Positions 7,196 through 14,995 of a stretch of DNA of 31,280 nt are shown here, piece after piece. Made by a program: the position numbers and the translations under genes. This DNA is from DATACN01 sp038215095 (lineage in GTDB: Bacteria; Actinomycetota; Thermoleophilia; Solirubrobacterales; Thermoleophilaceae): NCBI GenBank assembly GCA_038215095.1, contig JBBQRG010000036.1, positions 1-31,280 on the forward strand, given 5' to 3'. How positions within the stretch are numbered: the stretch's first letter is position 1; each line of letters starts with the position of its first letter. The notes beneath the pieces were generated by a model, which had not been told where the DNA came from, made no database searches, and saw only the letters and a program-made list of their open reading frames with translations.

Positions 7196-8142
7196 CCGGC
7201 TCCGGGCGCCGCGGCGCCCTGTAGCGCCAGCTCCAGCACCCGCCCGACCAGCTCGTCGAACCCGATCCCCGCAGCCTCGGCCGCCTGGGGCAGCAGGCTC
7301 GTGTCGGTAAGGCCCGGGATCGCGTTGGCCTCGAGCACCCAGAGCTCGCCGGCCTCGTCGAGCATCAGGTCCACCCGGCCGAAGCCCGAGCAGCCGAGCA
7401 GGCGGAAGGTGCGCATGGCCAGCTCCTGGGCGCGCTCGGCGGCGTCGCCGGGAAGGTCGGCGGGGCAGGCGAAGTCGGTGCGGCCGATCTCGTAGCGCGA
7501 CTCGAAGTCGTAGAAGTCTTCCTCGCGCGGGATCGCCTCGACCACCGGCAGCGGCTCGTCGGCCAGGATCGACACGGCCAGGTCGCGCCCCTCGACGTGG
7601 CGCTCGAGCAGCACCTTGCTGTCGTAGGAGAAGGCCGACACGAGGGCGCCGGGTACGTCGTTGCCCGCGCGAGCGAAGCGGATTCCGAGGGCCGAGCCGC
7701 CGCTGGCGGGCTTGACGACGATCGGGAAGTCGAGCCGCTCCTCCATCGCCGGCAGCGCCTTCGCGGCGCCGAGCTCGCGGAAGGCCGTCTCGCTGAAGGC
7801 GAAGAACTCCGGCGTCGGGATGCCGGCCTCTCCCATCAGGTGCTTCGCCATCACCTTGTCGGAGGCGCGCGCGCAAGCCAGCACGCCGGAGCCGGTGTAG
7901 GGAATGCCCGCGATCTCGAGCAGCTCCTGCACGGTGCCGTCCTCGCCGTCGCGGCCGTGCAGCGCGACGAACGCCACGTCGGGGTCGGCCGCTCGCAGCT
8001 GCTGGACCAGGTCGACGCCGGCGTCGATCGGGGTCACGTCGTGGCCGAGCCGCTCCAGCGAGTCCTGCACGCGCGCGCCGGAGCGCAGCGACACCTGGCG
8101 CTCGAACGACCGGCCGCCCTTCAGGACGGCTACTCGGCTCAA
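7192..8142 (-). CDS. ddl: D-alanine--D-alanine ligase
   Basis: Ddl joins two D-alanines with ATP in the cytoplasm to make the dipeptide of peptidoglycan precursors. The 316-residue protein begins RVAVLKGGRSFERQVSLRSG, then has the canonical LHGRDGEDGTVQELLEIAGI and PYTGSG. The ATP-grasp segment is IVVKPASGGSALGI, and the C-terminal metal/active-site strand is VLEANAIPGLTDTSLLPQAA. The TTG start (8142-8140) overlaps the TGA stop of the upstream aminotransferase as TTGA, so translation is probably coupled. The frame is open further upstream but that part is antisense-like sequence over the aminotransferase. It ends against the bifunctional nuclease gene. The ligase assignment rests on these motifs; D-Lac specificity cannot be excluded from motifs alone. 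Confidence 0.95.
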   Translation of the reverse strand: MSRVAVLKGGRSFERQVSLRSGARVQDSLERLGHDVTPIDAGVDLVQQLRAADPDVAFVALHGRDGEDGTVQELLEIAGIPYTGSGVLACARASDKVMAKHLMGEAGIPTPEFFAFSETAFRELGAAKALPAMEERLDFPIVVKPASGGSALGIRFARAGNDVPGALVSAFSYDSKVLLERHVEGRDLAVSILADEPLPVVEAIPREEDFYDFESRYEIGRTDFACPADLPGDAAERAQELAMRTFRLLGCSGFGRVDLMLDEAGELWVLEANAIPGLTDTSLLPQAAEAAGIGFDELVGRVLELALQGAAAPGAG

Positions 8143-9500
8143 GGGCCGGACCGCCGCGCGCGTTCCTCGCGCGACGGCATCGGCAGCACACGGGCGTGGC
8201 CCGGGTCCGGCGTCTCGTTCGCCGCCGCCGACCGCTCCGCGGGGGCGGTCTCCATCTCGCCGGTGAGGGTGCCGTAGAGGGCCACCTGCTCCTTGATCAC
8301 CTCGCCGAGCCGGCGAATCCCCTCGCGGATGTCGTCGTCGGAGCACGCCGAGAAGTTCAGGCGCATCGAGTTGTGGCCGCGGCCGTCGAGGAAGGCGGCG
8401 GCGCCCGGGACGAAGGCCACGTTCTCGCGCAGCGCACGGGCCAGCAGGTCGGTGGTGTCGATGAAGTCGGGCAGCGTGGCCCAGATGAACAGGCCGCCGG
8501 CGGGGCGCGTCCACTCGGCCTGCGGCGGGAAGTGGTCGGCCAGCGCGTCAAGCATCGTGTCGCGGCGCGAGCGGTAGAGCTCGGTCAGGTCGTGCACGTA
8601 GTCGCGCCAGCGGCTGCCCTCGAAGTAGGCCTCGACCATCAGCTGCGACAGCGTGGAGGTGCAGAGGTCCGTGCCCTGCTTGCCGAGGTTGATCTTCTCG
8701 AGCACCGGCGGCGGCGCCGCGACCCAGCCGAGGCGGATCCCGGGGGAGAGGATCTTCGAGAAGGTGCCGAGGTACATAACGTAGACGCCGCCGTCGAGCG
8801 AGTAGAGCGTGGGCAGCGGCTCGCCCTCGTAGCGCAGGAGGCCGTACGGGTTGTCCTCGAGCACCAGCAGCTCGCGCTCGTGTGCGACCTCCACCAGGCG
8901 CTTGCGCCGGGGCGCCGACATCGTCACGCCCGCCGGGTTCTGGAAGCTCGGCACCGTGTAGATGAACTTGGGCCTGCGGCCCTCGCGCTCCAGCCGGTCG
9001 AGCGTCTCCTCGAGCACGTCGACTCGCATGCCGTCCGCGTCCATGTCGATCTGGACCAGGTCGGCCTCGTAGGACGAGAAGGTCGGCACGGCGCCGGGGT
9101 AGGTGGGGCCCTCCGCGACGATCACGTCGCCGGGATCCACCAACGTCTTCGTGACGAGGTCGATCACCTGCTGGCCGCCGGTCGTGACCACGAGGTCCTC
9201 CGGGTCGAGTCGCATGTCCTCGGCGGCCATCACCTCGGCGATGCACTGCTTGGTGCCCTCGAGCCCGTCGGTCGGCCCGTACTGGAGCGCCCGGGCGCAC
9301 GACTCCCTGGCGATCCGCTGGGTGATCGCGGCGAACGTCTCGGGCGGGAAGGTGCTGGTGTCGGGCAGGCCGCCCGCCATCGAGATGACCTCGGGCCGCG
9401 CGGTCACCGCCATCAGGTCGCGCATGGCCGACGACTTCATGACCTTGGTACGCGCGGCGAATAGGCCCGCGTAGCGCTCCAGGTCGCGCGAGATGCTCAC
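8139..9500 (-). CDS. PLP-dependent class I/II aminotransferase (2-aminoadipate aminotransferase / MocR-domain type)
   Basis: This is a 453-residue fold-type I aminotransferase. Landmarks are ISMAGGLPDTSTFPPE near the N-terminus, TTGGQQVIDLV, the PLP-ring contact region EDNPYGLLRYEG, the Schiff-base lysine K249 in GTFSKILSPGIRLGW, and the carboxylate-binding arginine in MRLNFS. Its closest-looking relatives are the LysN/2-aminoadipate transaminases and aminotransferase domains of MocR regulators; there is no DNA-binding domain here. The last ~40 residues are a Pro/Arg-rich tail of unknown use. GTG 9500-9498 is the start, with GGAGG about 14 bases upstream. It is coupled to ddl by a TTGA overlap, so an amino-acid supply role in cell-wall synthesis is possible, but the substrate is not shown. 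Confidence 0.88.
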   Translation of the reverse strand: MSISRDLERYAGLFAARTKVMKSSAMRDLMAVTARPEVISMAGGLPDTSTFPPETFAAITQRIARESCARALQYGPTDGLEGTKQCIAEVMAAEDMRLDPEDLVVTTGGQQVIDLVTKTLVDPGDVIVAEGPTYPGAVPTFSSYEADLVQIDMDADGMRVDVLEETLDRLEREGRRPKFIYTVPSFQNPAGVTMSAPRRKRLVEVAHERELLVLEDNPYGLLRYEGEPLPTLYSLDGGVYVMYLGTFSKILSPGIRLGWVAAPPPVLEKINLGKQGTDLCTSTLSQLMVEAYFEGSRWRDYVHDLTELYRSRRDTMLDALADHFPPQAEWTRPAGGLFIWATLPDFIDTTDLLARALRENVAFVPGAAAFLDGRGHNSMRLNFSACSDDDIREGIRRLGEVIKEQVALYGTLTGEMETAPAERSAAANETPDPGHARVLPMPSREERARRSGP

Positions 9501-9580
9501 GAGAGAAGCTTCGCCTCCGGCGGCGTCTGCCCTGCCGGTATCGTCATGCGCCCGCAGGCTACCGACCCGCGACAGCCGCC

Positions 9581-10162
9581 ACGAGTCTCTTCCTCGACAT
9601 AGGCCAGGGTGCCGGCCTGGCCGGCGCAGCCGGGGTCCGGCCCTTCCTCCCGCCACTCCTGGCGGGTGCGCTGGCGCGCGGCGACATCGGGATCGACTTC
9701 GACGGCACCGAGTGGCACTTCCTCGAGACGCCGGCCTTCCTGCTGGCCGTGTTCGCCCTGGCGGTGCTCTGGTACGGGCTGGAACGTTCGGGGCCGAACC
9801 GAATCGCGGAGCGGGCGGCCGCAGTGCTGGGCCTGACGCTTGGGGCGCTGCTGTTTGCCGGTTCGCTGGCCGACGGCGGCCACCAGGGCTGGCCCGGGAT
9901 CGTCGCCGGAGTGGCCTGCGCCGCGCTGGCGTGGCTGAGCGTGGGCGGCCTGCTGTCGCGCGCCGCCGAGCGGCTTCGCAGCGGCGGGGGGGACGGGGGT
10001 CTGCTCGGCCTCTACGCCGAGGCAATCGCGCTGGCACTCGCCGGGCTCGCGATCCTGCTCCCGCCCGTGGGCCTCCTCGCGCTCGTCGCCTTCGTCGTGT
10101 TGCTGGTGCGATCGCGCGGCGAGGACGACCGCAAGTACGCCGGGCTGCGGATCCTGCGGTGA
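9581..10162 (+). CDS. DUF4126-like integral membrane protein, start codon uncertain
   Basis: The product is a hydrophobic protein with several predicted membrane spans (FLLAVFALAVLWYGL, AAVLGLTLGALLFAGSLA, GIVAGVACAALAWLSVGGLL, LAGLAILLPPVGLLALVAFV). The N-terminal part, LFLDIGQGAGLAGAAGVRPF followed by LPPLLAGALARGDIGIDFDG, resembles DUF4126 proteins. That protein-like frame reaches back to about 9584, but no ATG, GTG or TTG occurs in frame before GTG 9749, which would delete the conserved part. ACG 9581 is the best candidate (193 aa); ATA 9599 or CTG 9617 are alternatives, and a start-codon lesion is possible. The stop overlaps the next gene as GTGA. Function unknown. Confidence 0.6.
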   Translation, partial: TSLFLDIGQGAGLAGAAGVRPFLPPLLAGALARGDIGIDFDGTEWHFLETPAFLLAVFALAVLWYGLERSGPNRIAERAAAVLGLTLGALLFAGSLADGGHQGWPGIVAGVACAALAWLSVGGLLSRAAERLRSGGGDGGLLGLYAEAIALALAGLAILLPPVGLLALVAFVVLLVRSRGEDDRKYAGLRILR

Positions 10163-11622
10163 GCCGGCCTCGCAAGCTCGTCCTGGCGGTCATCGACTCG
10201 CTGAAGCCCGACATGCTCGACCAGGCGATCGAGGAGGGCCGCGCGCCGGCGCTGAAGGCCCTGCGCGACACCGGGGTGTACGTGCGCGACTGCGTCTCGA
10301 CCTTCCCGTCGGTCACCCCGGTGGCGTCGTCCACGATCGCCACGGGAGCGATGCCCGGCGACCATCACATTCCCTCGATGAACTGGTACCACCGCGGCGA
10401 GGAGCGCTACGTGGAGTACGGCTCGTCGATGGCCGCCACGCGCGCCTTCGGGATCGTGCGCTCGCTCTACGACACGGTCTACAACATGAACATGGCTCAC
10501 CTGAGCCGGGCCCGCAAGACGGTCTTCGAGCACCTCGACGACGCCGGCCTGCGGACCGCCTGCACCACCTACCTGATCTACCGCGGCCGCTACCGCCACG
10601 AGCCCTCGGGCGACAGCGTCTACCGGCGCATCGCCGAGGCCGCGCAGTTTCGCCACCCGGTCTACGGCCCGCAGGAGCTCTTCTACGCCGACCTGTTCGA
10701 TTCGCGCCAGACGGGCTGCACCTCCACGCTCGGCATGCCTGGCCAGCGCGACCAGCACACCGGCTGCGTGGGCGCGTACCTGGTGGAGCACGACCTGTTC
10801 GACTTCCTGCTGTTCTCGCTGCCCGACAACGACACCCACTCGCACCGCTACGGGCCGGACGGCCAGCTCACCTCCATCGCCGCCGCGGACAAGGCGCTCG
10901 AGCGCGTGATGCACGTGGCAGGAGGCCCCGAGGCCTTCCTCGAAGACCACGCGGTCATCGTGATGTCAGACCACTCCCAGACCGACGTCACCGAGCGCGT
11001 GAACCTGAGCGGCGCGTTCGGGCCCTGGCGCGTGCTCACCCCCAGCGACCCGGCGCCGACCCAGGCCGAGCTCGCGGTCTGCCCGTCCGCCCGCTCGGCG
11101 ATGGCCTACGTGCTGGACGAGAGGGAGGACGAGCGCGCCCGCTTGGTGCCGCGCGCGGCCGGCGACATGCTCGCGATCGAGGGCGTGGATCTGGTGGCCT
11201 ACCGGGCGAACGGCGAGGCCGTGGTGCGCTCGGGCCGCGGCGAGCTGCGCTTCGCCCTTGGCGGCGAGCTGGAGGACGAGCGCGGGCAGGGCTGGAGCAT
11301 GGAGGGCGACCCCGGGGCGCTCGAGCTCGAGCTGGGCGACGGCCGCGTCCGAGCGCAGACCTACCCCGACGCGCTGGGGCGGCTGTGGTCGGCGCTCGAG
11401 TGCCCCTACGGCGGCGACGTGCTGGCCTCGGCGCTTCCCGGTTACGAGTTCGTGGACTGGGGCGGGGCGGACCACGTGGGCGGCGGGAGCCACGGCTCGC
11501 TCCACAAGGACGATTCGGAGGGCGTGCTCCTGATGAGCGGCCTCGACGTTCCGGAACGCGAGAGCTGGTCGCTCGCGGACGTGACCCCACTGGTTCTCGA
11601 CCACTTCTCGCTACCTTCGTAG
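10159..11622 (+). CDS. Alkaline-phosphatase superfamily phosphodiesterase/nucleotide pyrophosphatase
   Basis: This is a 487-residue metal-dependent hydrolase of the type I phosphodiesterase/nucleotide pyrophosphatase group (PF01663-like). Visible motifs are VLAVIDSLKPDML (first metal Asp), TFPSVTPVASSTIATG (nucleophile Thr/Ser region), LPDNDTHSHRYGPDG (Asp and His metal ligands), VIVMSDHSQTDV (Asp-His pair) and GGGSHGSLHKDDSEG (late His ligand). No signal peptide is seen, so a cytoplasmic location is likely. GTG 10159 overlaps the preceding stop as GTGA. Genes on both sides encode membrane or glycan proteins, so the substrate may be a lipid- or nucleotide-linked sugar phosphate; this is inference. 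The stop lies three bases before the GtrA gene. Confidence 0.85.
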   Translation: MSRPRKLVLAVIDSLKPDMLDQAIEEGRAPALKALRDTGVYVRDCVSTFPSVTPVASSTIATGAMPGDHHIPSMNWYHRGEERYVEYGSSMAATRAFGIVRSLYDTVYNMNMAHLSRARKTVFEHLDDAGLRTACTTYLIYRGRYRHEPSGDSVYRRIAEAAQFRHPVYGPQELFYADLFDSRQTGCTSTLGMPGQRDQHTGCVGAYLVEHDLFDFLLFSLPDNDTHSHRYGPDGQLTSIAAADKALERVMHVAGGPEAFLEDHAVIVMSDHSQTDVTERVNLSGAFGPWRVLTPSDPAPTQAELAVCPSARSAMAYVLDEREDERARLVPRAAGDMLAIEGVDLVAYRANGEAVVRSGRGELRFALGGELEDERGQGWSMEGDPGALELELGDGRVRAQTYPDALGRLWSALECPYGGDVLASALPGYEFVDWGGADHVGGGSHGSLHKDDSEGVLLMSGLDVPERESWSLADVTPLVLDHFSLPS

Positions 11623-11625
11623 CCC

Positions 11626-12066
11626 ATGGCCGACGCTGTACACCTGCGCCTGCGCGCCGGCCTGCGCCGCCCACACAACTGGCTGCAGCTCGGCAAGTTC
11701 TGTGCGGTCGGCGCGTCCGGCTACGTGCTCAACCTGTGCGTCTTCGCCTTCGCCTTCGAGGTGCTCGGCGTGCATCGCCTCGTCGCAGCGACGATCGCCT
11801 TCGTGGTCGCGGTGATGAACAACTTCTGGTGGAACCGGCACTGGACGTTCCAGGCCCGCACGGGCCCGGCCGCCTTCCAGGCGGCGCGCTTCTTCGCGGT
11901 CAGCGTGGCCGCCTTCCTGTTCGCCGCGGCGCTGCTGGAGCTGCTCGTGTCGGTGGCGGGCCTGCCGGAGCTGGCCGCCCAGGCGATCTCGATCGCCGCC
12001 GCCACACCCCTCAACTTCGTCGGGAACAAGATGTGGAGCTTCGCGCTCGAGCTGCGGCGCGAGTAG
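11626..12066 (+). CDS. GtrA-family membrane protein
   Basis: This is a 146-residue protein with four predicted transmembrane helices: LGKFCAVGASGYVLNLCVFA, VAATIAFVVAVMNNFWWNRH, AARFFAVSVAAFLFAAALLE and AAQAISIAAATPLNFVGNKM. The paired NFWWNRHWTF and NFVGNKMWSF segments at the ends of helices 2 and 4 are the hallmark of GtrA (PF04138). GtrA proteins are thought to flip or present polyprenyl-phosphate-linked sugars for envelope glycosylation. It begins three bases after the phosphodiesterase stop and overlaps the next glycosyltransferase, so an operon is clear. Confidence 0.92.
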   Translation: MADAVHLRLRAGLRRPHNWLQLGKFCAVGASGYVLNLCVFAFAFEVLGVHRLVAATIAFVVAVMNNFWWNRHWTFQARTGPAAFQAARFFAVSVAAFLFAAALLELLVSVAGLPELAAQAISIAAATPLNFVGNKMWSFALELRRE

Positions 12067-13721
12067 CGCTGGCGCTGGGGCTCCTCCTGGCCCTCGCGCT
12101 TCCCGCCGCCGCGCAGGCGGCCGACCTCACGACTCCGCGCTCGCAGACCGAGCCGCCGCGGTTCTTCGACCGCAGCGCTCGCCAGGTGATCGCGATCGCC
12201 TCGCGCGCGGAGAAGGTGCGAGCCGAGCGGCGGGAGAGTGGGCCGCTCAAGCCCGCCGCCTACACCAAGGGAGCCGGGCGCTGGCAGGTCAGCTTCTTCC
12301 GCGACAAGCAGGAGCGGGCGCAGGTGCTGGTGGATGACCGCAGCGGCGCGGTGCTCGAGCAGTGGACGGGGCCGCAGGTGGCGTGGACGATGGCGCGCGG
12401 CTACCCAGGGGCGTTTGGTCGCAAGCTGAACGCGCCTTACGTGTGGATCCCGCTCTGCCTGTTCTTCCTGGCGCCGTTCCTGGACCCGCGCCGGCCCTTC
12501 CGCCTGCTGCATCTGGACCTGCTCGTCCTGCTCGCCTTCGGCGTCTCGCACGTGTTCTTCAACAGCGCCGACATCTCCACCTCGGTGCCGCTGGTCTATC
12601 CGGTGCTGCTCTACCTGCTCGTGCGCTGCCTGCTGGCCGGCTTTCGCCCGCGTGTGCGCGCGGGACCGCTCGTGCCGAGGGCGCCGGCCAGCTGGCTGCT
12701 GGTGGGACTCGTGTTCCTCACGGCCTTCCGCGTGGGCCTCAACCTGATCGACTCGAACGTGATCGACGTCGGCTACGCGGGCGTGATCGGCGCCGACCGG
12801 ATCGCCGACGGCCACGCGCTCTACGGCGCGGGCTTCTCGCACGACGTCGAGCACGGCGACACCTACGGCCCCCTCACCTACCTGCTCTACGTGCCGTTCG
12901 AGCAGCTGCTGCCGTGGGGCGGGTCATGGGACGGGCTGCCCGCGTCGCATGCGGCGTCCGTCGCCTTCGACCTGCTCACGCTGGGCGGGCTGCTGCTGCT
13001 CGGACGGCGGCTGCGCGCCGGCGCCGAGGGCCGGCTGCTCGGGCTGGCGCTTGCCTACGCCTGGGCCGCCTACCCGTACACGGCCTTCGCGCTCGAGTCG
13101 AACTCCAACGACACGCTGGTCGCGCTCTTCTGTGTGGGGGCGCTCCTGGCCCTGACCTACCAGCCGGTGCGAGCTGCCGGGTCCGCGCTGGCGCGCGGCG
13201 CTGCGATCGGTGCGGGCGCCGCCGCGAAGTTCGCGCCGCTGGCGCTGGCGCCGCTGTTCGCGGCCGGAACGGGGCGGCCGCGGCCGCGCGAGCTGCTGCT
13301 GTTCGCGCTGGGGCTCGCCGTGCTGCTGGCTGTCACGACGCTGCCCTTCATCCCCGACGGGGGCCTGAGCGAGCTCTATGACCGCACGGTCGGCTATCAG
13401 GCCGCCCGCCCGTCGCCGTTCAGCATCTGGGGCCAGGCGCCGTCGCTGCACTGGCTGCAGACCGCCGTCAAGGCGATGGCGGCCGGCCTCGCGCTGCTCG
13501 TGGCCTTCGTGCCGCGCCGGCGCGACGCGCGCCAGGTGGCCGCACTGGGCGCCGCCGCGCTGATCGCGCTGCAGCTCGGCGTGAGCCACTGGTTCTACCT
13601 GTACATCGTCTGGTTCGTGCCCTTCGTGTTCGTGGCGGTCCTGGGGGCGGTTCGCGCTTCCGGCGCCGGGCCGCCGGAGCCCCAGCCGGACGCGCTCGAG
13701 GGCGAGCTCGTGACCGCGTGA
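12033..13721 (+). CDS. Membrane GT-C-like glycosyltransferase with N-terminal PepSY-like extracytoplasmic domain
   Basis: The protein has 562 aa from GTG 12033, which overlaps gtrA by 34 bases. I chose this start because it gives a textbook signal peptide: basic VELRARAAAR, a Leu/Ala core, then LPAAAQA before ADL. Residues about 49-114 resemble a PepSY fold (VIAIASRAEKVRAERR, GRWQVSFFRDKQ, QVLVDDRSGAVLEQWTG). The remainder is polytopic, with about ten hydrophobic segments, and includes HDVEHGDTYGPLTYLLYVPF and ALESNSNDTLVALF, as in GT-C or DUF2029/GT87-type mannosyltransferase-like proteins. The likely job is sugar transfer from polyprenyl-phosphate sugar at the outer membrane face. PepSY on such an enzyme is unusual; the domain call is from pattern only. 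Confidence 0.75.
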   Translation: MELRARAAARVALALGLLLALALPAAAQAADLTTPRSQTEPPRFFDRSARQVIAIASRAEKVRAERRESGPLKPAAYTKGAGRWQVSFFRDKQERAQVLVDDRSGAVLEQWTGPQVAWTMARGYPGAFGRKLNAPYVWIPLCLFFLAPFLDPRRPFRLLHLDLLVLLAFGVSHVFFNSADISTSVPLVYPVLLYLLVRCLLAGFRPRVRAGPLVPRAPASWLLVGLVFLTAFRVGLNLIDSNVIDVGYAGVIGADRIADGHALYGAGFSHDVEHGDTYGPLTYLLYVPFEQLLPWGGSWDGLPASHAASVAFDLLTLGGLLLLGRRLRAGAEGRLLGLALAYAWAAYPYTAFALESNSNDTLVALFCVGALLALTYQPVRAAGSALARGAAIGAGAAAKFAPLALAPLFAAGTGRPRPRELLLFALGLAVLLAVTTLPFIPDGGLSELYDRTVGYQAARPSPFSIWGQAPSLHWLQTAVKAMAAGLALLVAFVPRRRDARQVAALGAAALIALQLGVSHWFYLYIVWFVPFVFVAVLGAVRASGAGPPEPQPDALEGELVTA

Positions 13722-14995
13722 GGCGCGACGCGCTCTGGGCGCTCGCCGTGCTGGCCGCCGCCTGGGTGGCCACGCTGTGGCTGTCGCCGTTCGACAACGA
13801 GCGGGTGAACGACCTGTACGTGTACGGCCAGTTCGCCGCGCCCGTCGTGCACGGCGCGCTCCCCTACCGGGACGCGTTCCTCGAGTACCCGCCGCTGGCC
13901 GCCCCGGCGATCGCGCTGCCCGCCCTGCTCGGCACCGGCGCCGAGGCGTTCCGTGCGGCCTTTGCCGGCTGGACGCTGCTGCTGGCCGCCGCCTGCGTGC
14001 TGCTCACCGGCGCCCTGGCCGCCCGCACCGGCGGCTCGCGGCGCACCGCGCTGTTGGCCGCCGCCGCAGCGCCGCTGCTCAGCGGCGCGATGGTCCGCAC
14101 GCACTTCGACCTGGCGCCGGTGGCGCTCCTGCTCGCCGGGCTCCTGGCCCTGTGTGCGGAGTGCCCGCGACTGGGGTTCGCCCTACTCGGCCTGGGCGCG
14201 CTCACCAAGGGCTTCCCGCTGCTGGCTGCCGCGCCGGCCCTCGCCTGGCTGCTCTCACGTGGCCGCGCGGCGGCGCGTACCGCCCTCCCGTCGGTGGCCG
14301 TCCTCGCCGCCGTCGTGGCAGTGGGCTGCGGCCTCGCGCTGGCCGCGTCGCCGAGCGGCGCGCTCGACTCCCTGCGCTACCAGCTCGACCGCCCGGTGCA
14401 GATCGAGAGCTCGCCGGCGAGCGTGCTGTTCGCGCTCGACGCCGTCGGCGCGGGCCACGCCACCAGCGTGTCGAGCCACCGCTCGAACGGGCTGGAGCAC
14501 CCGGCGGCGGGCCTCGTCGCGGCGGCCTTCGGCACGCTCCTGGTCGTGGCCCTCGCGCTGCTCGCCCGCGCCGTCTACAGGCGCCCTGGCGCTCGCGCCC
14601 TCGTGCTCGCCGGGCTCGCCACGGCAGTGGCCTACGCCGTTCTCGGCAAGGTGCTCTCGCCGCAGTACCTGATCTGGGTGGTGCCGCTGGGAGCGTTGGC
14701 GCTCGCCTGGCGCGAGTACGCGCTGGCCGCAGCCAGCGCGGCGGCGATCGTGCTCACCCAGCTCGAGTTCCCGGCGCGCTACTTCGACGTCGTGGATCGC
14801 GAGCCGTGGGCGCTCGCCCTCGTGAGCGTCCGCAACCTGGTGCTGCTGGCGGTGCTCGGCCTCGCCTTTCGGGCGCTCAGGCGACCGGAACCAGCAGCTG
14901 CTCGATCGACGTGGCCCGGCCGTCGTCCCCGGCCTCGATCAACACGCCCATCAGCCACGGATCCTCGTCCGAGGTCTCGAACTTCACCTGGGTGA
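13718..14995 (+). CDS. Polytopic glycosyltransferase, GT87/DUF2029 type
   Basis: This is a 425-residue membrane protein. WALAVLAAAWVATLWL is the first helix, followed by the loop NERVNDLYVYGQFAAPVVHG with the PYRDAFLEYPPLA motif typical of GT87/DUF2029 polyprenol-phosphate-mannose-dependent transferases. Many Ala/Leu helices follow, with VLSPQYLIWVVPLGALAL late, also a family pattern. GTG 13718 overlaps the previous stop as GTGA. The recognisable protein ends near FRALRRPE (about 14890). The last ~36 residues are Pro/Arg/Ser-rich and run antisense into ymdB for 119 bases, which suggests that an earlier stop was lost. Donor and acceptor are unknown. Confidence 0.82.
   Translation: MRRDALWALAVLAAAWVATLWLSPFDNERVNDLYVYGQFAAPVVHGALPYRDAFLEYPPLAAPAIALPALLGTGAEAFRAAFAGWTLLLAAACVLLTGALAARTGGSRRTALLAAAAAPLLSGAMVRTHFDLAPVALLLAGLLALCAECPRLGFALLGLGALTKGFPLLAAAPALAWLLSRGRAAARTALPSVAVLAAVVAVGCGLALAASPSGALDSLRYQLDRPVQIESSPASVLFALDAVGAGHATSVSSHRSNGLEHPAAGLVAAAFGTLLVVALALLARAVYRRPGARALVLAGLATAVAYAVLGKVLSPQYLIWVVPLGALALAWREYALAAASAAAIVLTQLEFPARYFDVVDREPWALALVSVRNLVLLAVLGLAFRALRRPEPAAARSTWPGRRPRPRSTRPSATDPRPRSRTSPG

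Noticed and set aside
8196..9464. Plus-strand open frame of 422 codons opposite the aminotransferase
   Set aside because: Shadow of the aminotransferase, whose PLP lysine and other motifs are on the minus strand.
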